Assembly (NCBI GenBank): GCA_910579645.1
Contig: CAJTVK010000087.1
Coordinates: 1-18,147, forward strand
Length of the DNA stretch: 18,147 bases
Direction: 5' to 3'
Origin: an uncultured Lachnospiraceae bacterium
GTDB lineage: Bacteria; Bacillota; Clostridia; Lachnospirales; Lachnospiraceae
Shown: positions 12,307 to 18,147 of the stretch, one piece after another
Position numbering within the stretch: position 1 is the stretch's first letter
How the letters are laid out: each line of letters begins with the position of its first letter
The notes under the pieces: model-generated
Database searches by the model: none
What the model was told of the DNA's origin: nothing
Seen by the model: only the letters and a program-made list of their open reading frames with translations
Made by a program: the position numbers and the translations under genes

Positions 12307-13581
12307 ATGGAAGAGAGATTAAAAGGCAAAAATATTAAAGAGAAGGTAATGGCAGTTTTCGGTTCCATGCTGGCAGCATACATTTTTACCGTAATAGTGG
12401 GGATTCTGGGAATGACCTTGCTGGGAAAATATCCGGCGGCAAAGATTGCGGCGATTATAGCCTTGCTTGTGATTGCCGTGCTGAATCTTGTGTTTGTGCT
12501 GAAGGTTTCCGGTTCCGTCGTGCTGTCCCTGGTGCAGCCGGTGAGGGAATTGGAAGAGGCGGCAAAGCAGATGGCGGAAGGCGACTTCAGCATTGGTGTT
12601 GCCTATGATTCCACGGACGAACTGGGGCAGCTGGCGGCATGTTTCCGGGAAACGAGTTCTTCCATAAAGATGATTATTCATGATCTTTCTTATATTGTGT
12701 CAGAGCTGAACAAAGGGAATTTTAATGTCAAGTCAGAGTGCAGGGAAAGGTATGTGGGCGATTATGGGCCGCTTTTAACTCATATACAGGAAATGATAGG
12801 TAATATCAGCGAGGTGCTGGGCGGCATTCAGAATGTGGCGGATCAGGTGGCGGTAGGTTCTTCGGAATTGGCTAACTCTGCACAGATTTTGGCAGAGGGT
12901 GCGTCAAACCAGTCCTCCGCAGTGGAGCAGCTGCTTGCCACGGTCACGGATGTCACCGGACAGGTGGAAGAGAACAGCCGGGCTACGGATCTCCTGCATG
13001 ACAATGCAAAGAGCGTGGGCGGGGAGGCGGAGGTCAGCAGGAAGAAGATGGCAGAACTGATGAAAGCCATGGAATCCATTAAAGCCACATCGCAGGAAAT
13101 TAAGAACATCATTGCAGACATAGAAGATATTGCATCTCAGACCAACCTGCTTTCCCTGAATGCGGCAATTGAAGCGGCGCGGGCAGGGGAAGCCGGCAAA
13201 GGGTTTGCGGTAGTGGCGGACCAGATCCGGAAATTGGCGGAGGACAGTGCACAGTCGTCCGTTAAGACAAGGCAATTAATAGAGGCATCTTTGGAGGAAA
13301 TCAGCAAAGGAAATGCTATTACGGAGGAAACTTCGGATTCGATGAATAAAGTAATGGATGAACTGGATAAGATTCTGATTGGAGTAGGCGACATCAGGAC
13401 GGCATCCGATAAGCAGGCAGTGTCGGTGAGGGAAATTGAAAAAGGCGTAGAACAGATTTCCGTTGTAGTGACGAGCAATTCGGCTACTGCGGAAGAGACT
13501 TCGGCTACCAGTGAGCAGCTTATGGCACAGGCACTCACACTGAATGACCGGGTAGAACAATTCCAGCTTTTACAGCAATAA
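12307..13581 (+). CDS. Methyl-accepting chemotaxis-type protein without extracellular sensor domain
   Basis: 424 aa from ATG 12307, chosen for AAGGAG at 12293-12298; the longer open frame lacks an RBS. Two membrane helices (~14-39 and ~46-67) are separated by only about six residues, so there is no external ligand-binding domain. A HAMP domain follows (~72-125, PVRELEEAAKQMAEGDFSI and DELGQLA), then a second HAMP-like unit (~126-172, LNKGNFNVKSECRERYVGDYGPL). The long signalling coiled coil (~178-424) has the highly conserved tip IASQTNLLSLNAAIEAARAGEAGKGFAVVADQIRKLAEDS (275-314) that contacts CheW/CheA. No CheB/CheR-tethering pentapeptide is seen. It may sense membrane state or cytoplasmic signals, or act with a partner. 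It has its own promoter, and no other chemotaxis gene lies nearby. Confidence 0.92.
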   Translation: MEERLKGKNIKEKVMAVFGSMLAAYIFTVIVGILGMTLLGKYPAAKIAAIIALLVIAVLNLVFVLKVSGSVVLSLVQPVRELEEAAKQMAEGDFSIGVAYDSTDELGQLAACFRETSSSIKMIIHDLSYIVSELNKGNFNVKSECRERYVGDYGPLLTHIQEMIGNISEVLGGIQNVADQVAVGSSELANSAQILAEGASNQSSAVEQLLATVTDVTGQVEENSRATDLLHDNAKSVGGEAEVSRKKMAELMKAMESIKATSQEIKNIIADIEDIASQTNLLSLNAAIEAARAGEAGKGFAVVADQIRKLAEDSAQSSVKTRQLIEASLEEISKGNAITEETSDSMNKVMDELDKILIGVGDIRTASDKQAVSVREIEKGVEQISVVVTSNSATAEETSATSEQLMAQALTLNDRVEQFQLLQQ

Positions 13582-13603
13582 GCCGGAAAACGGTACCGGA
13601 AAA

Positions 13604-13627
13604 CCGCATTCTCCCCGAAGGATGCGG
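13604..13627 (+). other. Hairpin between the chemoreceptor gene and nrdR
   Basis: 8-bp stem (arms 13604-13611 and 13620-13627, one G-U) with loop TCCCCGAA, ending 20 nt before the nrdR ATG. No T-run follows, so not a standard terminator. It could define the chemoreceptor mRNA 3' end or affect nrdR translation. Confidence 0.4.
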
Positions 13628-13647
13628 CACTGGAAGGAGGATAAAAT

Positions 13648-14100
13648 ATGAAATGCCCATTTTGCGGACACGAGAATACAAGAGTGATAGATTCCAGGCC
13701 GGCAGAAGAGAACAATTCCATCAGGCGCCGCCGGATCTGTGATGTATGCGGAAAACGATTCACCACTTATGAGAAAATAGATTCGATTCCCCTGATTATC
13801 ATTAAGAAGGATGAAAACAGAGAAGCTTACGACCGTGCCAAAATAGAGGCGGGGGTTCTCCGGGCATGCCATAAGCGTCCGGTAAGCACCAGTCAGGTCA
13901 GCCGTCTGGTGGAGGAAGTGGAGACGGAACTGTTCAATATGGAAGAGAGAGAACTGTCCAGCCAGATTGTAGGCGAACTGGTCATGAATAAGCTGAAGGA
14001 TATGGATGCGGTGGCTTATGTCAGGTTTGCTTCCGTATATAGGGAATTCAAGGATATCAATACTTTTATGGATGAGTTAAAGAAAGTGTTGGATAAATAA
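13648..14100 (+). CDS. nrdR: Transcriptional repressor NrdR
   Basis: 150 aa, the standard length. NrdR represses ribonucleotide reductase genes in response to dATP/ATP. The N-terminal zinc ribbon has Cys3, Cys6, Cys31 and Cys34 (CPFC and CDVC), with the family signature RVIDSRPAEENNSIRRRRICDVCGKRFTTYE between and after. The ATP-cone (~46-136) starts with PLIIIKKDENREAYDRAKIEAGVLRACHKRPVS. AAGGAGG RBS 8 nt before ATG 13648. It starts the close-packed nrdR-yqeG-aroE-aroK run (15-bp gap to the next gene). No ribonucleotide reductase gene and no NrdR box was seen in the window, so it acts in trans. Confidence 0.97.
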   Translation: MKCPFCGHENTRVIDSRPAEENNSIRRRRICDVCGKRFTTYEKIDSIPLIIIKKDENREAYDRAKIEAGVLRACHKRPVSTSQVSRLVEEVETELFNMEERELSSQIVGELVMNKLKDMDAVAYVRFASVYREFKDINTFMDELKKVLDK

Positions 14101-14115
14101 GGAGACAGGGCAGGG

Positions 14116-14613
14116 ATGGGAATATTTCAGAGGTTTTATCCGGACGAATATGTGGATTCTGCTTATGGGATTGATTTTGAAGGCCTGTATGGGCAGGGAT
14201 ACCGGGGCATTATTTTTGACATAGACAATACGCTGGTTCCCCATGGCGCTCCGGCGGACGACAGGAGCATAGCTTTGTTCCGGAGGCTGAAAGGGCTGGG
14301 ATATCGGATTATGCTTCTGTCCAATAATAAGGAGCCGAGAGTGAAGAGGTTCAATGACGCAGTGGGGGCGGAATATATCTATAAGGCAGGGAAACCGGGA
14401 ACCGCAAACTATTATAAGGCAATGGAACGGATGCATACATCCAAGCAAAATACGCTGTTTGTCGGCGATCAGCTGTTTACGGACATCTGGGGGGCAAAAA
14501 AGGCAGGAATCCGGACCTTTCTTGTGAAGCCCATACATCCCAAAGAAGAGATTCAGATAGTGCTGAAACGTTATTTGGAAAAAATAGTGCTTTATTTTTA
14601 TAAACGGCGGTAG
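14116..14613 (+). CDS. yqeG: YqeG-family HAD phosphatase
   Basis: 165 aa, typical for the family. HAD motifs: FDIDNTLV (34-41) with nucleophile Asp35 and general acid/base Asp37; LLSNN (67-71) as motif II; Lys near 90-93 (YKAGKP) as motif III; VGDQLFTDIWGA (near 116-127) as motif IV. It has no large cap domain, as in subclass IIIA. YqeG relatives include the mitochondrial phosphatidylglycerophosphate phosphatase Gep4/PTPMT-type fold family, so a lipid phosphate substrate is possible, but no substrate is established from this sequence. It sits 15 bp after nrdR and 58 bp before aroE, probably in one transcript. The RBS is AAGGAG, 11 nt from the ATG. Confidence 0.9.
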   Translation: MGIFQRFYPDEYVDSAYGIDFEGLYGQGYRGIIFDIDNTLVPHGAPADDRSIALFRRLKGLGYRIMLLSNNKEPRVKRFNDAVGAEYIYKAGKPGTANYYKAMERMHTSKQNTLFVGDQLFTDIWGAKKAGIRTFLVKPIHPKEEIQIVLKRYLEKIVLYFYKRR

Positions 14614-14671
14614 GGCGGCGGAAACAGGCAAAAGCCGGCCGGAATACGGAGCAGTGAAGGAGGGCAGGAAG

Positions 14672-15553
14672 ATGAAGCAGATAGACGGCCATACCAGATT
14701 GTGCGGCCTGATCGGAAACCCGGTGGAACATACCATGTCCCCGGCAATACATAATACTTTGGCACGGATAAACGGGCATAATCTGGTTTATGTGCCCTTT
14801 CATGTAGAAACCGGACAGGTAAGGAAGGCGGTGGAGGGGGCGTATGCCCTGAATATACTCGGTCTGAACGTGACAGTGCCTTATAAAGGGGAGGTAATCG
14901 GCTGTCTGAAGGAAACGGACGAAATGGCAGGAAAAATCGGGGCAGTGAATACATTGGTCCGGACGGAGGGCGGCTATAAAGGCTATAATACGGATATGAT
15001 GGGGCTGTACCGTGCCATGGGCAGCGAAGGAATCCGGCTGGAGGGGGAAGAAATCATTGTTCTGGGAGCCGGCGGCGCGGCAAGGGCAGTGACCTTTCTG
15101 TGCGCATGGAAAAAGGCGGCAAAGGTGTATCTGCTGAACCGAACCTTGGAAAAGGCGGAAAAAATAGCGGAGGAAGTAAACCGCGCCTGCGGGACAGCCT
15201 GCGTGGAGCCTATGCGGACGGACGGGCATGGGAAGATACCGGCTGACAGGCAATATCTGGCCATACAGGCTACAAGCGTGGGGCTGTATCCGAAGGTGGA
15301 GGACGCGGTAATTCAGGATATGGCTTTCTATGAAAAAATACATACCGGTTATGATCTGATATACAAGCCGGCGGAGACAAAGTTTATGAGACTGACCCGT
15401 CAGGCCGGCGGAAGGGCATTTCACGGGCTGAAAATGCTGCTGTATCAAGGCGTGATTGCCTATGAACTATGGAACGGCATTACCGTGACGGAGGACGATG
15501 CCCTGACAGTGTACGGAAAGCTGAGAGAGGGCATGGAAGCCGGGCATAACTGA
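14672..15553 (+). CDS. aroE: Shikimate dehydrogenase
   Basis: 293 aa from ATG 14672 (GGAGG at 14659-14663, spacing 8); an in-frame GTG at 14654 would overlap its own RBS region and is less likely. It reduces 3-dehydroshikimate to shikimate with NADPH, fourth step of the chorismate pathway. Motifs: GNPVEHTMSPAIHN (near 15-28, shikimate-binding Ser), LNVTVPYKGEV with the catalytic Lys, GAVNTLV, GYNTDMMGL with the catalytic Asp, the GAGGAARAV glycine loop, and NRT, which commonly selects NADP. The Gln of the C-terminal GLKMLLYQGVIAYELW helix is also present. aroK, the next enzyme in the pathway, follows 74 bp downstream, so the two are functionally paired. Confidence 0.96.
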   Translation: MKQIDGHTRLCGLIGNPVEHTMSPAIHNTLARINGHNLVYVPFHVETGQVRKAVEGAYALNILGLNVTVPYKGEVIGCLKETDEMAGKIGAVNTLVRTEGGYKGYNTDMMGLYRAMGSEGIRLEGEEIIVLGAGGAARAVTFLCAWKKAAKVYLLNRTLEKAEKIAEEVNRACGTACVEPMRTDGHGKIPADRQYLAIQATSVGLYPKVEDAVIQDMAFYEKIHTGYDLIYKPAETKFMRLTRQAGGRAFHGLKMLLYQGVIAYELWNGITVTEDDALTVYGKLREGMEAGHN

Positions 15554-15602
15554 GAATATGCTCAGGTTCCGGCAGAAAGTGATTTTCGGATGTGTCCGGA
15601 AC
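15550..15602 (+). other. Two adjacent hairpins between aroE and aroK
   Basis: CTGAG/CTCAG (15550-15554/15561-15565) overlaps the aroE stop codon. Directly after it GTTCCGG (15566-15572) pairs with CCGGAAC (15596-15602) across a 23-nt loop. No T-run follows. The structure ends just before the aroK RBS and may tune its translation. Confidence 0.4.
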
Positions 15603-15627
15603 GATATCTGAAAGGGATAAACAGGAG

Positions 15628-16191
15628 ATGGGCAAGAATATTATTTTAATCGGGTTCATGGGGTGCGGGAAGAGCAGCATAGGAATCCGGCTGTCTTACC
15701 GGCTGCGCATGACGGTGCTGGACACCGACAAACTTATAGAACGGCAGAATCGGATGTCAGTGTCGGAAATTTTTGACCGGTTTGGGGAAGAAGAATTCCG
15801 CGGCATGGAAACAAAGTGCCTGGAGCGGCTGCTGCAGGAACCGGAAGCGCAGATTATAGCGGTGGGCGGCGGGCTGCCCCTGCGGGAAAGAAACCGGGAA
15901 CTGTTAAGGCAGCTGGGAACGATAGTGTATCTCCGTGTAACCCCTGCAACGGTATGTCAGAGGCTTTCCGGCGATGCCACAAGGCCTTTGCTGCAGGGGG
16001 CAGATCCGGAGGGGAAAGTGCGCAGGCTTATGGCGGAACGGGCCGGAATCTATGAGAGCGCGGCGGATTTTGCGGTTGACGTGGACGGTAAGGAGATGGA
16101 TGAAATCCGGGACGAACTGTTGGAAAAGCTATATGAGACGGGATGGCAGCCGGTCTGTCCGATTCCCGCAGGCGGGGAACTTCAGGCATAG
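15628..16191 (+). CDS. aroK: Shikimate kinase
   Basis: 187 aa from ATG 15628, with AAAGGG at 15611-15616 as likely RBS (AGGAG abuts the ATG and is too close). It phosphorylates shikimate with ATP, the step after AroE. Motifs: Walker A GFMGCGKSS (residues ~8-16), DTDKLIE (shikimate-binding Asp), FRGMET (Arg), VGGGLP, RPLL in the lid, and the C-terminal RAGIYESAADFAVD. The kinase domain ends near LLEKLYE; the last ~17 residues (TGWQPVCPIPAGGELQA) look like an unrelated extension, and the following helicase frame starts inside this segment. That suggests a rearranged 3' end rather than a native one. Confidence 0.93.
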   Translation: MGKNIILIGFMGCGKSSIGIRLSYRLRMTVLDTDKLIERQNRMSVSEIFDRFGEEEFRGMETKCLERLLQEPEAQIIAVGGGLPLRERNRELLRQLGTIVYLRVTPATVCQRLSGDATRPLLQGADPEGKVRRLMAERAGIYESAADFAVDVDGKEMDEIRDELLEKLYETGWQPVCPIPAGGELQA

Positions 16192-17933
16192 TCCGGCGGG
16201 CTGACCATGGGCGCAGGCACCGGGAAGACATTACGGCGCTTGTGAATGAAGAATTGCTTCCTAAATTGATGGCATTGGATCTTGGCACGCTTTTGGAGGA
16301 ACAAAAAGAAGGAATAAGCGGAGAATTTTTATCTTATCTAAGGCGTACACTTCCGGGGCGTATCTGCCAGGAATCACTGTTTACGTTGTATCCGCAGTTT
16401 CGCCAGCATAAGGTGAAAGATAAAATTTTGGAATTGGTTCCCATGCGTCCGGAGATGGAGTTTTCAGAAGTTCGGCAGATGAAGCGGCATTTTATTCTGC
16501 ATATAGGTCCAACGAACAGCGGCAAGACATTCCGTTCGCTGGAACGGCTAAAACAGGCGTCCTGCGGGGTATATCTGGGACCATTGAGGCTCCTGGCCCT
16601 GGAAGTTTATGAGCAGATGCAGCAGTATCAGGTGCCTTGTACCATGCGTACAGGCCAGGAGTGTATCGAAGAAGAGGGCAGCAGGGTTACGGCATCCACG
16701 ATTGAAATGGCGGATTTTGATGAAAGCTACGATACCGCTGTCATTGATGAGGCGCAGATGGTTGCTGATCCGGACAGAGGGCATTCCTGGACCAAGGCAA
16801 TACTGGGGCTTAGGGCCGAAGAAATCCATATTTGTATGAGTCCGGCAGCTAAGCAGGCTATCATCCATTTAATTGAGCTGTGCGGGGATACTTACGAAAT
16901 ATGTATGTATGAACGCAAGACGAAGCTGCTCTGTGAAAATAGACCTTTTGTTTTTCCGGATGATGTGAAAAAGGGAGATGCTTTGATCGTATTTTCCAAA
17001 AAATCCGTACTGGATGTGGCGGGCAGGCTGGAAGAGAAAAAAGTGGACGCCAGTGTTATATATGGAAGTCTTCCGCCGGAGATCCGCCGCCGTCAGATGC
17101 ATTTGTTTAATAAAGGCAAGACTAAGGTGGTCGTCGCCACGGACGCTATCGGTATGGGACTGAATCTTCCTGTGCGAAGAATTGTATTTTTGCAGGCGGA
17201 AAAATTTGACGGCGTCAGCAGGCGTCCTTTGCATGTGTCGGAGATCAAGCAGATATCCGGCCGCGCGGGACGGTTCGGCATTTATAATTCCGGTTATGTG
17301 AATGCCATGGGCGCCAAAGAGCTGGAATATATCAGAGAGCGGTATGAAAAAGAGGAAGAACCGATTGATACAGTAAATTTAGGCTTTCCCCAGGTACTTC
17401 TTGACATAGACGCGCCTCTGGATGAGCTGATGAAGATCTGGCATGACGTTATGCCTTTCAAGCCGTTTATAAAGGAAAATATCGACGAAGCTTTGTATCT
17501 GTATGAGCAGGCGAAACGCTTCAGGCGGATGATCGACGGGTTCGACAATAAGAGGATGTTGTATAAGATGATTACCTGTCCCATTGACGTCAAAGACAGG
17601 GAAGTGGTATCGCTCTGGCTGGAATACTGTAAAACATATACGGCGGATGTGTCGCTTGCGAAGCCTGTGCTTTATAAAGGCAGAGATAAGGGAATCCTGC
17701 AGTATGAGACTTATTATAAACAGTTGGATTTGTATTATCAGTTTTCTCACCGGATGCAGAAAATCATTGATGAAGAATGGCTGGATGCGGAACGCTCGAA
17801 AACGGAAATGGCTATCATGAGGTATTTGACGAAAGGGAAACATAACTATATCGCCCGATGTCGTTACTGCGGAAAGCTGCTTCCTTTGGCTTCACCGTTC
17901 CAAGTGTGCGACTTGTGTTACTGCAGAAAATAA
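16143..17933 (+). CDS. SUV3-like DExH RNA helicase with C-terminal zinc ribbon
   Basis: 596 aa if the ATG at 16143 is used, overlapping aroK by 49 bp; a GTG at 16242 (563 aa) or ATG at 16269 are alternatives. None has a good RBS. Helicase motifs (numbered from 16143): ILHIGPTNSGKTFRSLE (118-134, Walker A), GPLRLLALEVYE, MRTGQE, STIEMA, AVIDEAQMVADPDRG (199-213, DEAQ box), VIYGSLPPEIRRRQ (305-318), VVVATDAIGMGLNLPVRRIVF (329-349) and QISGRAGRFG (370-379). This is the pattern of the mitochondrial/bacterial SUV3 group, which unwinds RNA, often with exonucleases. The SUV3 LCGDPS motif III is replaced by ICMSPAAK (230-237). CRYC...CDLC near the end is a likely zinc ribbon. The first ~30 residues resemble nothing and are Arg-rich. 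clpS follows after 15 bp. Confidence 0.88.
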   Translation: MAAGLSDSRRRGTSGIVRRADHGRRHREDITALVNEELLPKLMALDLGTLLEEQKEGISGEFLSYLRRTLPGRICQESLFTLYPQFRQHKVKDKILELVPMRPEMEFSEVRQMKRHFILHIGPTNSGKTFRSLERLKQASCGVYLGPLRLLALEVYEQMQQYQVPCTMRTGQECIEEEGSRVTASTIEMADFDESYDTAVIDEAQMVADPDRGHSWTKAILGLRAEEIHICMSPAAKQAIIHLIELCGDTYEICMYERKTKLLCENRPFVFPDDVKKGDALIVFSKKSVLDVAGRLEEKKVDASVIYGSLPPEIRRRQMHLFNKGKTKVVVATDAIGMGLNLPVRRIVFLQAEKFDGVSRRPLHVSEIKQISGRAGRFGIYNSGYVNAMGAKELEYIRERYEKEEEPIDTVNLGFPQVLLDIDAPLDELMKIWHDVMPFKPFIKENIDEALYLYEQAKRFRRMIDGFDNKRMLYKMITCPIDVKDREVVSLWLEYCKTYTADVSLAKPVLYKGRDKGILQYETYYKQLDLYYQFSHRMQKIIDEEWLDAERSKTEMAIMRYLTKGKHNYIARCRYCGKLLPLASPFQVCDLCYCRK

Positions 17934-17948
17934 AAACAGGGGGCTGTC

Positions 17949-18147
17949 ATGGCAATAAAAGAGAGTATCAAGGAACAGACAGGAAGTAAGATTAAGACGC
18001 CTAAAAGGTATCAGGTTTTACTCTACAATGATGATTTTACGCCTATGGATTTTGTGGTGGAGGTGCTGGTGCGGATTTTTGATAAGAAGGAGGAGGACGC
18101 GGTGATTCTGATGCTGAGCATTCACGAGGGAAGCTCTGCGGTTGCCG
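17949..18147 (+). CDS. clpS: ClpS adaptor protein, 3' end cut by the window
   Basis: 66 codons visible, open to the right edge. ClpS binds N-degron substrates and hands them to the ClpA/ClpC ATPase of the Clp protease. The visible protein begins MAIKESIKEQTGSKIK (disordered tail), then KRYQVLLYNDDFTPMDFVVEVL, the diagnostic ClpS block with the NDD-TPM substrate pocket, then RIFDKKEEDAVILML and SIHEGSSAVA, the conserved His-containing helix start. RBS CAGGGGG lies 5 nt before the ATG. It starts 15 bp after the helicase and may be cotranscribed with it. A clpA-type gene is expected beyond the edge. Confidence 0.93.
   Translation, partial: MAIKESIKEQTGSKIKTPKRYQVLLYNDDFTPMDFVVEVLVRIFDKKEEDAVILMLSIHEGSSAVA

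Noticed and set aside
14477..15448. 323-codon - strand open frame opposite yqeG/aroE
   Set aside because: Shadow of well-supported genes; composition is His/Pro/Cys-rich with no motif.

Overview
The window looks like a chromosomal segment from a clostridial Firmicute, most likely Lachnospiraceae. The signs are AGGAGG-type ribosome binding sites, sigma-A-like promoters, NrdR, a class III fructose-1,6-bisphosphatase, a 3H-domain NiaR-like regulator, a bactofilin paired with a LytM-fold protein, and a lysine riboswitch ahead of dapA. Almost all genes lie on the + strand. Only a low-complexity lipoprotein and a cold-shock gene are on the - strand. No phage genes, transposase, CRISPR array, tRNA or rRNA were seen.

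Layout. 1-346 is gene-free: a C-rich block with a G-quadruplex motif on the - strand, then the upstream region of an SSB-like gene (347-973). A short CobA-type adenosyltransferase follows (1046-1534). Then comes a promoter, a lysine riboswitch with an intrinsic terminator, and dapA, dapB and fbp (1891-5631): lysine/diaminopimelate synthesis plus gluconeogenesis. A hairpin separates fbp from the convergent lipoprotein gene. A eukaryote-type hisA (6357-7154) faces a convergent csp gene. 7570-8139 is gene-free but rich in structure: a palindromic element, three stacked hairpins ending in a terminator, and the leader of a NiaR-like repressor gene. The repressor is followed by a PTS_EIIC_2-family membrane protein that may be a vitamin transporter.

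From 9928 a promoter drives a surface module: a membrane-anchored, catalytically degenerate LytM/M23 protein and a bactofilin, closed by a terminator. Next are a sortase-B-fold lipoprotein that has lost its catalytic His and Cys, and a chemoreceptor with no extracellular sensor domain. The last part is a dense run of housekeeping genes: nrdR, a yqeG-type phosphatase, aroE, aroK, a SUV3-like RNA helicase whose start is entangled with the 3' end of aroK, and the 5' part of clpS, cut by the window edge.

Themes. The DAP/lysine branch (dapA, dapB) and the shikimate branch (aroE, aroK) are both represented, with FBPase supplying sugar phosphates. The most unusual content is the pair of neighbouring surface pseudoenzymes, the structured intergenic region before the NiaR-like gene, the eukaryote-type HisA, and the aroK/helicase junction. 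All calls come from reading the sequence; no database search was run.
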